From Clavelina lepadiformis (taxonomy: Eukaryota; Chordata; Ascidiacea; Aplousobranchia; Clavelinidae), in contig NC_135240.1 of the NCBI RefSeq assembly GCF_947623445.1, positions 12,152,001-12,216,000 of the forward strand: a stretch of DNA of 64,000 nt. Direction: 5' to 3'. Every line of letters begins with the position of its first letter. Position 1 is the stretch's first letter. The notes under the pieces are model-generated. The model was not told where the DNA came from, ran no database searches, and worked only from the letters and a program-made list of their open reading frames with translations. This document shows, piece by piece, positions 12,264 to 26,328 of this stretch. The position numbers and the translations under genes were made by a program.

Positions 12264-15200
12264 ATGATATATGTGATTTGTGTTGTCAGTTTGCTGGTAC
12301 AGCAAGTTCTCACGTTAGGTATGTACGATCAATTTCAGACAATATCACGCGCATTTAATTTCGGTAACTAGCCTATATTATTCTCCTAAATTTGCGGACA
12401 AATCTTGATCTTCTTAAACTCAAAGAAATCAAATGTTGCCCATAACACAAAAATCTTCTACCCGCACCAATAACTAAAATATTTTACAGGGGTGCCAGCA
12501 ACGCCAGATATATTTTGGACTATAAATCATTTGGAAGGGAACAAACTCTACCCTGAAGTCGGTGGTCTGGAATGGGCTACTTTAATCGAACCTTCACGTA
12601 CGCCGAAAATTCTATTGCTTTCAGTAATATCTTTTCATTGTTGTTAACATATATGACTTCACCCTTAGAAATCGTGAATGGTTACAGAGGAAAAGCACTT
12701 CACTTAAACAAAACTGGAGTAAAAGTAGATTTCCCAGAGGAACACGGCTGCCTGTTCGATTTAACTTTATGCCATGATGGTAAGGACTTCAAATTTAATC
12801 TGTAAATATAGATCATTGTTTTTACAAAAAACAGGATGCGATACAAAACCTCGACAAGGTTAACACAACTCTACCAGCTCTTTTTTTTATCAGGCCTAAA
12901 AGGGTTTGTGGCAGTTTTTCGAAAATCAAAGTTTATTTTTACATTCAGATGGTATTACAATAGCTATGTGGTTGAACGTAAGAAACTGGCCCGAACGATA
13001 TACACCTGTGTTCCGGTCTTATGGCAAGGGAGCGAGCGATTCCGGATTGGCGCTCTTTGAAGACTCGGATGGCACAACTTTCAGTGGAAAGGCCGTGCAA
13101 CCAACCGGTATAAAAATGTGCTAAAAATTTAGTTAATACATTTACTTAAATAACCTATTAATTACAATCAACGCCAGGTGTCACACATTTCACGTCGTTT
13201 GAAACGAGCATTCAAACAAATCAATGGAATCACTTGGCAGTGACGTGGGAAAGTGATGGAAATATAAAGGTGAGGATTGGATGCACAGCATCAACATCTT
13301 ATAATAAACAGGATTTGGAAAAGTGCTCTGTTTATAATACTGTAGATCATATAAAAAATAGGAGAAGGTGTCAATAGTCGCGACGGGTTCATGGTTGATT
13401 CATTGCCGTTTTCTTGCAAAAGATTTAAAATTACCGAACCATGGTAATATTGAACGGGAGCACGACATATGGCCGCGGGAAAGTGGCCGCGAACAAACTC
13501 ACCGGGGTCAATTGAACGTGACGTAAATTGACCGCAGACAAACTGACTGTGACATAAACTGGCCGGCGATCAAATTAACCGTCGATAAATTGGCCGGCGA
13601 TCAAATTAACCGGCGACAAATTGGCCGTCAAAAGGTCAAAATTTTAAACTCGGTAGTATATGATATGTAAAGTAAATATTTGTTTGTAACTATTTCCTTT
13701 GTTTTTAACAAAATTGTTTTTTATTTCAATACACATTGAAACGTTTATTGAAATAAACAGAAGTGACTAGATAGTGAATTAGAATTTTGACCTTTTGACG
13801 GCCAATTTGTCGTCGGTTAATTTGATCGCCGGCCAATTTATCGACGGTTAATTTGATCGCCGGCCAGTTTATGTCACAGTCAGTTTGTCTGCGGTCAATT
13901 TACGTCACGTTCAGTTGACCCCGGTGAGTTTGTTCGCGGCCACTTTCCCGCGGCCATATGTCGTGGAACCATATTGAACAACTGTGGTGAGCAAGTGGCT
14001 ATTCTGTGTTAGCCTCGTGTCGCTTCCGCGCAAGCAAAAAATACTAAGCACGGGTGTGAGATTTTACAAGGTAAATCGTCTTTTTTCAAATGAAAGTCAG
14101 TTAAATTTTCTAGAAAAGTAATCCAGATGAAACAACGAAAATATTAACATTAAATCGCTTAGTGATCGGTGCTTCTAAAGAGCTTGGATTTGCAAAGAGC
14201 TACATGGAAAGGATCGAGATAATTTTGGTTTTAATGGAAAAGTTCGTAGACAGTATAGTTGAGCCACTTCATCCATCTTTAGTTGAGTCATGTTGAAATA
14301 TCTACGGAGAGGAGAAAGTTATGGTATTTCTGGTCTAACTGACCCCATCAGCAGGGACCTCGTTTCATGGGTACGGGGACATGTTCCCCAACTTTTGAAC
14401 AATAATTTATCATACTTTATCACAACTGGAACTGTATTCTGTAACTGCCAATGTATATCACACCAAGTTTGTCCCTTCCAAAATTTTTTAGCAAATTAGG
14501 CTATAGGTAGGCCTACCTGTCTATCAGCACTGCAACAGAAAAGCCCACTATTACAGAATATCTGTACTTTGTGTTCGTCAGTGATCTTTTAGTGACTCTT
14601 CTATCTGAAGGAGTTGACTTATCAATTCACCAAGACAACTTAAAATATCTCGGTAAAAAACCCATCTTTTGTTCAATACAACCCGACCGAAAAATACCTA
14701 CTTCCACTAGTTTTTATATTTCTCTTTTTAAAAATATCGTTCCTTTACCTATGGAATGCCGGTACCTGAAGTTGGGTATTGACCCTTGCAAAGTTGAGCA
14801 CACCAAGCTTGCACAAATGGTAGCAGATCCATCTTATGCCAATAACTATAATTTCATGTTGACGTAACTGTTGACCCTTAAACACAGTGCTTGAGCTTAT
14901 TTTTTTTATTAAACACGGTGTTTGTTTCCGCAAATCAGTAAAACTAGTGGACTATTTGTAAAAGTAGTCGCCTACTATTTGGGCAAACATTTCGTTAAAA
15001 TTTATTTTCCCCAATGTAGCCTACAAAGGTTATTATCGAGGATGTTTTGTATCAAATAAATAAAAGAATAAATGTTATCATATATTCTGTTTTTAATAGT
15101 CTATATAGAAGACTAATAATGCTATACTTTCGTCGCTATTACTTTCGTCACCAGCTTTTTGTTAATGGTTCCGAAAGGACGTCGTTGGCAAAAGATACAC

Positions 15201-18200
15201 TGAAAGAAACTAGCACTTCTTCGGACAAAGTATTTACGGACAACGTATCTACGGACAACGTATCTTTGGCAACGTTGGAATTTGGCTCTGATTTTGGTGA
15301 CATAATCCTGGATGAAATTGGAATATGGAATAAAGCATTGGCGGAATTTGAGATTTTCGCTATTAAAGACCATGAGTACTCGTACAATAGTAAGCGAAAC
15401 CGTGCCGCGTTAAATACAAACCTTGTTTTTTAATATAGAAGCTGCTTTTACTAAATGCTTAAAATATTTTGTCTTAACAGTTTCAACGAAAATCACCACA
15501 GCAAATCCATTGAATACAATATGGACTGGTGGGTAGATTTGGCAAATCTTGATATTTATCAAATATTAAGAGTGCAAGTTTATAATAGTATGAAAATGTT
15601 TACAACTGGCCAAAGTAATGATCAGAAATGCTATGAATTATTAAAATTAGTTTTCACATAACCTACATGACGACTTGCTTTCTTATAAATTGTTAGTAGG
15701 CCTACTTGTTAATCATTTAGATTCATTCATCTATCAAGGTAAGTATTGTTGGTAGAGTTTATATTTATACGAATAACAATATACATAGTACTAAAAAAAA
15801 CCTTAAAATTATAATCGGAAAAATTATTAGCTAATTAGCTATAAGTATTACTAACTATTACATTATTAGCTATAACTTCAGTTAACGTTTTTCAAAACAA
15901 ATAGTATGTCACCTTTTCAAAAAAACTTCTAAAGTAGTACCAAAAATATTAAATCAAATTAATGCAAAACTATATAGCCTTGCCTAATTGGCTAGCAATG
16001 CTAAACGCTATGATATTTTGTGTTGTAGGCTATTTGTGGTATCTTTCTGTTCATTATGTCACAAAATGTTGGTGGCAAAACGCTGAATGTATTTAATATA
16101 TTGTACTAAATACATATATAGTAACACATTGTAGGCCTATTACTTTCACCAGCTCTTTAACTGCTACAACGGGATGCCGGAAAATGAGAGTTAAAAACTC
16201 TGCATTTCAAATTGTTGTACAGTAGTTGTTAAAAATAAGACAAGTCAAAACTAAGGATATTTCTTTGAAATTAAGACAATGATATATTTTCTATGATACA
16301 GTGCCTGAAAATAAGAACAAATCTCAGAATTAAGGACGGTATGGAAGCCCTGGTTACAAATCTGAAATCAACCTCAGCTTGAATTGAAAGAAAGGGCCTT
16401 GCAAAAAAATTGTTGGACACCTAATTCCGTTTGTGTTTGACTCCAGGGATCCGCCTTCTACAGAATGTTTTTGCTTGTGAAAACAAATATTGTCATATAA
16501 GACAGCAGATAAATCAGCTGTGATGGGGCATCTTAAAAATCACCAGTTACACTCAATCGAGCTCTAATCTATGTGACGATATAGGACAGGAAACTACTGT
16601 AAATGCAAATGAAAACATTCAAATCCACCATCGCCAAAGTACTCATAATCTTCTTCTAATCATTTTTAGGCCAATAGTTTTGATTCAATACGTAAACCAG
16701 TAACCTCAGATATACGTCGCTAGAAATAAGTTCATATTTAAGTTGCACTCACCACGTCTCCAAAACTTGCTCCTCGCAAGATGTTCTCAGTTGGGTTTTT
16801 AAAGCAAAATAAGCATGAGTACGCGTTCCCATATCAACAAAACGCTAAAGAACGCCGTTCCTATTCCCACCCCACTGGCCGATGCTATACAAACAGACCG
16901 CTATAGCTACAATACCATTCGTTATCTTTTTACTTAATGAAGTTTTTTTATAACCTCACGGCACATTTGAAGGTTGCTTGTGGCAAGCCAGGGACCACAT
17001 ACCATGCTCTTCATACGAGCACGAATGCTCATTATTGTAATGCGTTCGTGTTTATAATTTTTTTCGGCAAATTCTTAACTTATATCAATTTTTATTTCGA
17101 CAAGTTAAAAAGATTTTGTCTGCAATGTGTTTAATGACAATAACTACTCCAGGGTAATTATACGAGCAAGAATATTTCGATTTAAACGTCCCCGAAGAAA
17201 AGAATCTTCGAATGAGAAAAAAACAAGAATTTGCTCAAATTTGTGGCACCCTTAAATTTAAGTTACGAACAAAAAACGTCACAAACTATTGATAGCTTGA
17301 TTTTAAATATGTAGATTAAGAATAATGGTAATTATTGATAAGCAACTGCTGGTATCACAAGCCGTAAAAATACTCTCCTACACCCAACCCGCAACATTTC
17401 TTCTTTCACCAAATCGCATACTTTGTATATTTCGGGCTTTCCCATACGAAATTTGTTCAATAATGTTTGTTCACTTATTCTTTTCTGAAATATATTCCTG
17501 TTTCTCAACTTCGTACGTTCTTTCCTTATTGAAAAATAAATTCGGAAACGCAGTTATTGACAAAGCACTGTAACGTTTTCTCAGCCACCCAAGCTTTCCT
17601 TCTAAATTTTTCAAAACGACCGAGTTTGCAAGCCTATAGGCTATATGCGCTGGTGGAAAAATATTCGTACACAGTTACTAACGGTCTTGACCACTCGTGA
17701 ATTTTTACGAAAATTTTGGCAAAATGACAAATAATTTTGAGAAAATCACAAATATTCGTACGAACAAAAATATTTTCGTTTACGAATAAAAAAATGTTCC
17801 TACGAATAAAAAAATCTTCACAAGAGTAAAAATATCGTTGTACAAATTACCGAATATTCGTACAACCAGATATTTATACAAACATTCGTAAATTTTATTC
17901 ACACCGAAAACTATAGTAAGTTATAGCAAAATGATGAATAACAAATGTTCGTGATCGTACGAAGAGGATAGTACCTGAGTGGTACCCCAGCTGTGGACTC
18001 GTTGTCGGGATCGTAATAATGCGGCCGGGTGCGATACCAAACTGTGTTGCCTTTGTAATGTTCTTGGACTAGGTACTAATGACGTTTCCTGCTGGTGAGC
18101 AGCACCAGTAAAATATAAAACTAAAATATAAAAAAGAACGATATAAAAATGAAAAAACAAAATATGTAAGCTTATGTCTAACGATCACTTATCGATTCTT

Positions 18201-21200
18201 GCAAAAAGACCAGCTCATTAATCGAGACTCGGGTTGTGAGGAAACACCGCCGAGCATCATACCGGCCAGTAGAGAAACACTAATGCGAACTGTAATGATA
18301 AATCATACTGAAGCATTTTTGATCAGTTTCACTGCAAAAGCATTAATAGTTGTGTGTTGTTTGTAGATGGACCATCTATACCATATAAATTCTGGTCTAT
18401 GGATGCTATTGAGGATAGGTTTTCTCCAGATTTAGGTGAATCAGAAGTGACTGTATTTTTAGACCCTAACACAGGTAAGTTTTACAGATTATTGTAGAGA
18501 TATAACTTCTTTATCTTGTGCAATTTCCATGTCTTTTTTGATTAATTAATATCAAAGAATTGTTGTTTTTATAACTGTGTAATACTTCATATAATAATAA
18601 TAATAATGTAATACCAAGCCTTTCTGGAGCGCTCAATACCTGATAAAAAACCGCTCAAAACCACTTCACGGAAAACAAATAAAAACAATAAGTATATATA
18701 CTTCTTCATTTTGTTAATGTATTTTCAGTTGCTGTGGATGGCTACAGAGGAAAGGCTCTTCATCTTAACTACACTGAATTAGAAGACGGTTCAGATACAG
18801 ATGGCTGTATCTTTAACTTATCCCTGTGTAATGTCGGTAAGAACTTTCAAGAAAATGTGTTTCCTTGTTTTCTGCAAATTATGATATTTATTGAACAAAG
18901 TTTATTGCTCTCCGTTTCAGATGGTATTACAGTTTGTATGTGGTTGAAGATTTTAAACTGGTCAAACCAGTCTTCATCGGTGTTCCGGTTTGGGAACTGG
19001 GAGTCTTTTGAGCCGGGAGTGGCACTCCATGAAGATTCAGATGGCAATAATTTTAGCGGAATAGTTACCTTACCAACTGGTATAAAAATGTGTTGGAATA
19101 TTATCAAACGAAAATTTTTTGTTAATCACTTTTGCAAAATTTGTCAGGTATACAACACACCGCATCTTTTAACAAAAACAATCTTCCACTTAATCAATGG
19201 AATCATTTGGCAATGACATGGGAAAGTGAAAGCAATACAAAGGCAAGACATTGATCGATAAAAATCACTTCTTCTCAATTGGTTGAATGTCAAACGACTA
19301 TCTTAAAATTGCCTTTTCATATTAAAAGCTTTATGTCAATGCTTCTGAAATTACGTCATATACAAGAGCGGAAACCGGTACTCCAACAGTTAACATAACT
19401 TCTGCATCAATGAAATTTGGGTCTGAAAACACTAACATAATCTTGGATGAAGTTGGAATATGGTCTAAAGCTTTAAGAGAACCAGAGATTCTTGCATTTA
19501 AGGACATGGGCCTTGAAAGTAATCTGCTGTCATTGATAGCTTTGCTCAAAAAATTTCTTCTGTGCAAATGATGTTACACTATTTTGACAAAGTCATTTCA
19601 CCGAAAAAACAAAAATTTTTGACAGTTTTGACAACAACAGCTAGCCCTAGACCAACACTTGCAACTGAAATGACAACCATAAAAGTTGAAGCTTTAGCTG
19701 GTAAGTGTTTAAAATTGTTCTACAAGACATTTTAATTTGAAGTAGGCCCATAACAAAAAAATTATGCATCAGCGAATTCATCACCTTGGTGTTACATGTT
19801 ACACATGTTTTCAATTGATAAATCTACTATGTTTTGCTAACCAATAAGAAACATATCACACTTTGATAACTACTGCAATTGAAACCATGAATAAAACACA
19901 AATGACAAAGCTTCACCATCAAAAATAAAATGTGTGCCAGTGCCATGCAAATAGAATAATCAATTAAACTTTTTAAAACTTACATTTTATTTATTCCTGT
20001 AATTTTTTCAAAAATTTATTAATATTGATAAAGTTGAAATTTTAGGACTTTTGAGTATTTAAAAACTGGCCCACTTAAAGAGATTGCAGAAAACGCGCAA
20101 TATAGAGTTACAGAAAAGAATATTTTTAGTAAAAAAGCAACAAGAATAAAAATGCTTTCACAGACAATATGGACCACAAGAATATCACTAGCCTTGAAGT
20201 TCCAAGCGTAACTCTTCCATTTGCAAGCCAAATGAATACAGGTAAGCAAAACTTTGACACAAAATGTCTTTTAAATTTTTTATTTCAATCCTGTAGTTCA
20301 TGGCAGGGACAGAACCAAAGGGAGCAAAAGATTTTCTCCCCCAAGAAGTTTCCTGGAAATGTCCCTGCTGTTAATGTCTCATTAACATTTAACTTAATGA
20401 ACATCAACAGAAGTTATAGATATTAAAAATACAAATATTGAAAGATGTGATGAGATTTGTAACTAAAAAAAATTCACTCAGTATTTCATATTAATTACTA
20501 CTGCGTTGTCATAGGTGCACTTATAAAAGAAAATTTACCCTTTGTGGAAGACTCAACAATCACTCTGCTATTACTAAGTCTACCAAATTTGAGTGAGTAT
20601 TGTGGTGCTAAATCGAAAATACAAACCTTGCATACTGATTCAGGTCAACTAATATTATGCAGTTTAAGTAACCTAAAGCTGTTTCTCCTCCAATGGCAAA
20701 TTGCATATACTGACATAATTGCATTGGGAATGTTAGAATTCATACATTTAAAGCTACTTATGTTGGCATAATATATAACATCTGCTTTTGTCCCTCCAAA
20801 ATTATTTTATATTTTTTTTACAATATTAACATCCAGAAAAGTATTCAGTTTACATTACAAGACTGTAATCTGTGCTGATATTAATCGTGAATGTAAACAA
20901 CAATCGATTTATGCTGTTTAGCAATTTAACAATTAATAAGAACATGATTTTGCCATAATTTACAGTGGTTTACAACACCATTGCTTGTATAATGGTCCAT
21001 TTTCCACTTCCCCTTATCTGCCGATACTTAAAAATTCTACAGTCGGAAGGAAGAATAAATTTTTAATTTCATAAACGCTAAAACGAGTGGAGTTTTAATA
21101 TTAATCAATCCACGAAGCTTCAAGTTTAAACACGACTTTCTTGCATGCAAAGTACTTTGATTAAATAAATTGGGCTAAAACCAGACTTGTATTATTCATA

Positions 21201-21447
21201 TTCTCACAAGGCTAAATCTTTTTCAGTTCAGAACAACCCAGACTTTTCATAAAAGATGACCATAATATTTTAATTTCATTATTTCCAAAATGTGTCTTCT
21301 GTAGATTTTTGGTCAGTTCAGGCTATGGTTGCGGTAACCATTGGAGGTGTCATATCCTTCTCTGTATTCATGGGATCTCTGGTTGTGTGTTTTTGCTTAC
21401 TTTGCCGAAGAAGAAGAAAAAAAAACATGGTCACAAAATACTTCTAG
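12264..21447 (+). CDS. type I membrane protein with two tandem LamG-like (concanavalin-fold) domains
   Basis: Fifteen exons join in phase into 597 residues: 12264-12318, 12490-12597, 12669-12779, 12949-13107, 13178-13269, 15155-15389, 18367-18474, 18729-18836, 18921-19079, 19148-19242, 19329-19518, 19626-19700, 20164-20241, 20515-20592, 21305-21447. A signal peptide (MIYVICVVSLLVQQVLTLG) is followed by two LamG/pentraxin-like jelly-roll domains at about 25-253 and 254-473. Each shows NGYRGKALHLN or DGYRGKALHLN, DGITIAMWLN or DGITVCMWLK, NQWNHLAVTWES or NQWNHLAMTWES, and ILDEIGIWNKAL or ILDEVGIWSKAL. A short Ser/Thr-containing linker spans three small symmetrical exons. One transmembrane helix (about 557-581) and a basic 14-residue tail CRRRRKKNMVTKYF follow. 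Role: probably cell-surface adhesion or ligand binding, inferred from the fold. The intron after exon 10 uses a GC donor. No known orthologue name is assigned. Confidence 0.85.
13461..13965. mobile_element. foldback (long inverted repeat) element, 505 bp
   Basis: Two 183 bp arms, 13461-13643 and 13783-13965, are near-perfect reverse complements and enclose a 139 bp AT-rich loop. The ends read CACGACATATGGCCGCGGG and its complement. The arms are GC-rich compared with their surroundings and are built from repeated words such as GGCCGGCGATCAAATTAACCG. No coding capacity. It sits in intron 5 of the LamG-domain gene. Target duplications are not clear. Confidence 0.85.
17650..17905. repeat. cluster of degenerate ATTCGTA words
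   Basis: Within about 250 bp the words ATTCGTA, its complement TACGAAT and close variants recur about ten times in both orientations, including ATATTCGTACGAAC. It lies in intron 6 of the LamG-domain gene. It could be an eroded repeat or simple AT-rich drift. Confidence 0.35.
19243..19328 (+). other. GC-AG intron
   Basis: The intron after LamG-gene exon 10 begins AAAG/GCAAGA and ends TTAAAAG. The equivalent intron of the first LamG domain begins AAAG/GTGAGG at 13270, so this is a T-to-C change in the donor relative to its internal paralogue. The reading frame requires this junction. Confidence 0.7.
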
Positions 21448-22907
21448 AAGAAACTTTTTGAAATTTTCAAGTGCCTTTTCTCTTTCTTAATGATAAATTC
21501 TCTGTAATGTTCAAAAGATATCTCGGTGAAAGCTTTCAAATACTGCTAGCATTAGAGAGAAGGATAGCTGATTGTATGCTTATTAGTTTGTAGTTATCCT
21601 GATGATGTTTGCTGATTTACTGTTCTAATTATTTTTAGGAGAAGTAAACCTTGTTGTGGCAAGCAATAGTAAGTGTTTATAGAAGCTTATTTGTGTTCAG
21701 TGTATTTCATCTTGTAAAACTTCAAAATAGTATACAATTACTAGTATCAAGCAGAATCCACTTCAAAGGATTGAAGTAATTTGACTAGTCTTTAAAAGTT
21801 TGTTACTCGATTTCACAGAGCAACTTCGGATAGCTCAAAAGCAATTTAATTGGTTCCTTCAAGTTAACAAGATTACATCGTATATTTTTGAATAAAATTT
21901 ACGTCTATAATCTAAAATTTATTTTTAGTAGGTTGGTATGACATTGCATCTTTTTTCAAAAGCAGTAGTTGTCCAATTAAAATAAGCATCTCGGCCAATC
22001 TTTTTTGCTTATACATGGTAAATAAAATACAGAATTTTGATGTTTCATGCACTGTTCATCAGGACCACTGAACAGAAGCAAGTGTCGTTTATACCTTGCT
22101 CAAACAGTAGCGCAAATGAGAATTGAACCTGGTTTGCATTTGTGATGGAGCATACACATTTTGCTTTATAACTAAACCATTTACAAAATGACTACTTAAA
22201 GGACACATAAATTTGGTTAAAAATTTCAAAAAACCCAACACTAAAGTAATAGTAACACTGAGGAATCATATTTAACTTATCCCACACATCCAAATTAAAC
22301 AAACCTACCCTCTTGCACAGAATTAACTGTTTCTATGCTCTGTGCGTATAAAATTAAACCAAAAGGAGTTTGAGATTAATATGTGTATTTTATTTCATCT
22401 ATGGTGCAAGTTTTACATTAATACTGAAACTTACGTAGAAAAATCCTAAAGTAGACTTTTAGAAAGTTTTATCGGGTAACACCAGTACCCAAGCTGTTCA
22501 AGAGATGATCTTCGATTAAATAGCGTTAAGACAGATTACAGTCTGTGTTATTTATTGATTTACCCTCGAATAAGCTAAAAAAGTATTACATAACTGGAAA
22601 TAATTTAGCACCATCGTAAAAGTTCATAAAAACTAATCTTAAATGTAAAATAAAAGAGAAATGCAACCAACATGAATTCATTTTACAACGGCATGTAAAA
22701 AACCATCCCAAGTATTAACAGTAATTAGGAAACGGAGAATAGGTCTCGCCCATTTTAAACGCTTCTTAACAACATACCTAGCAAGTAACATTTAATCTAT
22801 TACAGACCCGAATGTTCAAGTTGACTAGACTGGCAACAGGCTGGTAGCAAATCTTTTGTTACCTTGATGAAACCTCGTGAAATATTTTTCAATTCAATCA
22901 ATCTCAC
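21448..22907. other. intergenic region between convergent genes
   Basis: The LamG-domain gene and HAUS4 converge here. AATAAA near 21891 on the plus strand and TTTATT near 22390 (AATAAA on the minus strand) are candidate polyadenylation signals. No further coding region is supported. Confidence 0.45.
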
Positions 22908-25900
22908 TTAATCTGGCACTTTATTTAAGTTTTGTTTGATTTCATTTAATGCCCAGAGCTGCTTTTCAATGTTGGAGTTAGCTGTACCATATTCATTTGC
23001 AATCGCTTCAAATTCAGAACCCAATGATTTATACATCTCCAACTGATGTTCAACGTCAGCTGATTCCAATTCTCTCTGTTGAATTTTTTCTAGGATTTCA
23101 CACCTAACAAAAAAAAATTTACCCTATAATACAACAGATGTTGAAAAATACAAACACAAACTTGAAATCCATATCATTGAAATGGTCATATGGAAATGGC
23201 AGTGACGATTGAAAAAGAGTAAGATATACACATTTAAACTCTACACCATGAAAAACAATACATATTCTGACCTCAATTTCTTTAAAGCTTTCAAGTGAGT
23301 TGGTGAGTAAGTTTCACATTTCAAATCCATTCTAATGGACCTGTCGCCAGGCAAATGCATGATCAAAATTTTGTTCTTTATAAAAGCTAAGTAAGTAAAG
23401 GACGACAGAAATACCAACTTTCACTCACTTAAGTTTTGCAGCAAAGGTCTGACAAGAAGTGAGAGCATTTTTGACAATTGTTTGATCTTTCTGTGGCTGT
23501 AGTCTTATGCAGTACTTTGCTATTAGCTTAATAAGCACATTAGCACATTCACTAAGTTCCTGCAAATAACAATCCTCTGGTTATACTTTTATTACAAAAA
23601 CACTCCATAGATCATACATGTCACACGCACAATCACAAATCTATCATTGTTTCTTATTTCCTGGAAAACATTTGACATCCATTCATGAACAAACGTAAAA
23701 ATCAAGCCAACTTGTAAACTATTTAACAGAAATATATTTGGTCACTCCGTGTTTTTTGTTTTACAGGCCGCTGTGTAGTACCGGCCACCCAGTGTTGGCT
23801 TATATAAAGTTTATTAATTATTTATAAACTAAGCATTGTGTCTTAATCATCATTATCCAAAAACTTTGAAATAGAAAAACTAAGAACACGATTAGCATTT
23901 TTTAAAATATAATAATGACGTAAGGCTACTTTTACCAAAATGTTTGGTAGGTTGAGAGTTATATCTACTTATTGCTAAACAACTGAAGTTGATATAAGGA
24001 AGTTAAAAAATTCATTTACAGAAACACTACAGGCAAGAAACAAGCTTTTTTTGTGTTTCAGACAAAAAAGAGCTTTATTAGTACATTTCATAATAAGATG
24101 GGCTACATTACGACTTAAAAGTTTTTACCTGACAATATGCACTGCGAGCATCCATTTCTTTAATAAGTAGTTCTCTCTTTTGGTTTTCATAACTTCTTAA
24201 AACACTCTTATCATTTTTCATAATGTCACCCAGTTGCAGTGCCCTTGCATGCTGAACCTTGGACTTATCTGAAACAATAAAGACAAAAACAAACAGTTGA
24301 TCTCATGATCAGCTACAGCAAATAAAGAAATGCATCAACAGAAACAGTTTAACAATGAGTTTAAGTTATGGCTAATTTTAATAATTTTATGCAATATGGT
24401 TAATCTATGATAGGCATTATCCATTTTCACCATTTAAATCTAGTCCATCATAGCAATTCATGAGTTTCAAACATAGTGATTCTAACTGTTTTTCCAATTC
24501 TTCGGACAAAAGCTTCTTTCCAACCCGTAGCTCACTCTGGAAGGTGATTCATAGAAAGAGAAAGATAGTCAGATGAGTAAATATTTATAATTTAATGATA
24601 GTGTTTAATAGTTACTACATTCAAATCTTAAATAAATCAATATAATAATGCCAAAAATTTAAAAAAGCTCAGAATGTTATTTGGAACAGTCATAATCTAA
24701 TAGGATACCAATAATATTAAAAATGTTTTCTATGCACATTTAAAAAACAATAAGAATTAACCAACTTGTATATCATCCAAAAGAGACATGACTTTTAATG
24801 GATTTAGTCCAAGAACTGATTGATACTTGTCGTCCGAGACACATCGACAGGCATACATTACATAGAAGCATTTGTGAACTGCCTGCCAAGGCTATAATTA
24901 CAAAAACACATCATTTAAAGATTAAGATTCCTGAGAAAAGTGTCACGTATGGCGTAAAATGCCGAAACAGTGTTCTAGATTCTAAAACAAGTGTCACTTA
25001 TATATCAGTTGGACTATCATTTCATAAACGATGAACAAAAGCAAACCAAAAACAAATTGTATATATGCCTAGCCTGTGTATAACTGTATATGCAAGCATA
25101 AAAATACCAGCAAAAACAGAAGAGGGTTTATATGCCACCCAAAACATCTCTCCTATAAATTTTTATACCTCCCCAGCCTAAATTCATATGATAAACAGCG
25201 TTTTCCTTAAACACCAAAATTCAGTTTGTGCACAACAATTAAAGTAAATTATAAAAAAAGAGAAAAACTGTGAGTGGACTTGTATGCCAGGCATAAGTTG
25301 AAAATGGAAAGAGTGTTACTCTTATAGATAAACATATCACAAATTCTATGTAATACATATTATACACTCTATAATTGTACTCAGCCAATCAAGGTTAAAT
25401 AATTCATTTTCATCCAAGTCTATACCAACAAAATTAAAGTTCACCAAATACAACAACCTGAGTAAACCACGAAATTCATCAATGTCAAATTAAACACAAT
25501 TGAATTACATGGAACTTTTATACCATTTGAATAAGAAACGGATGGTGCCTTTTAGAGCGAAATATATATCTTGGAAACAAAAGCTTTCTGATAGGTTTTG
25601 AAAACTTAGTTGAATTTCTATGAGAGTAAGTTATATAGAATCAAAACCAACCTAGACTATTGGGAAATTCAGAAATAACATATTATCATATTTAATCAAA
25701 TATGCCGGTAGTCTGGTATAAGCCTATACATTCTTCTAAATGCAACCTTTTTGTCTTCTTCTGGTATAGTGTTGCTAGCAAGTTGTTGTTCAATACCATT
25801 CAAAATATCCTGCACAGTTGTAAAAACAATTTGCTCTTCCAACCAGTTGGAATGTGCAACCCAGTGCTTTGATTCTTCCTAAAAGTAAGATTTTTAAATA

Positions 25901-26328
25901 AAAATGGATATGTGCTGGTGGTGTTATTTAAAGCTACAGTTCAAGCCATCTTTGACAAATATTCTGACTTACAAATTATGCAAAAACAAAAGCACATCTA
26001 TATCACGCAATCATAATCAGCAACAGTATAACTTTTCTGATAACTGCAGCCTTTTTATTGTATTAGTTATAGTAATGCAGTGTAAATATAACATTTACAA
26101 AAAGAACTGGGAAAACTGTGAAAAAAAAACGCAAAGCTAAAAACTTTCTAAAAAAATAGTTTGTGGCTGAGTTATTGTATCATGCAAACAACAAACATTA
26201 TGATATACACTATATTAAAAAAGTACCTGTGTTAACACATCTGTAAAGCAATTGCCTTCAAGTTGATCAATAAGTTTGGAAAATTGTGGATTACGCTTCC
26301 TTACATGTTCTGGAACAAAAACCTCCAT
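22908..26328 (-). CDS. HAUS4: HAUS augmin-like complex subunit 4
   Basis: Eight exons join in phase into 330 residues: 26227-26328, 25747-25878, 24766-24882, 24431-24536, 24129-24268, 23429-23559, 23272-23340, 22908-23103. Human HAUS4 is 363 residues, so length agrees. Recognised correspondences, in order, are the W-containing segment with LEEQIVFTTVQDILNGI and EEDKK (exon 2), VLGLNPLKVMSLLDDIQ (exon 3), LEKQLESLCLKLMNCYD (exon 4), the coiled-coil exons, and the C-terminal MYKSLGSEFEAIANEYG followed by KQLWALNEI, matching the conserved LG-EF-EY and WAL pattern of the vertebrate C-terminus. Augmin loads gamma-tubulin complexes onto spindle microtubules for branching nucleation. The protein is largely coiled coil. 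The boundary of exon 3 is the least certain because its acceptor is weak. Confidence 0.85.
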
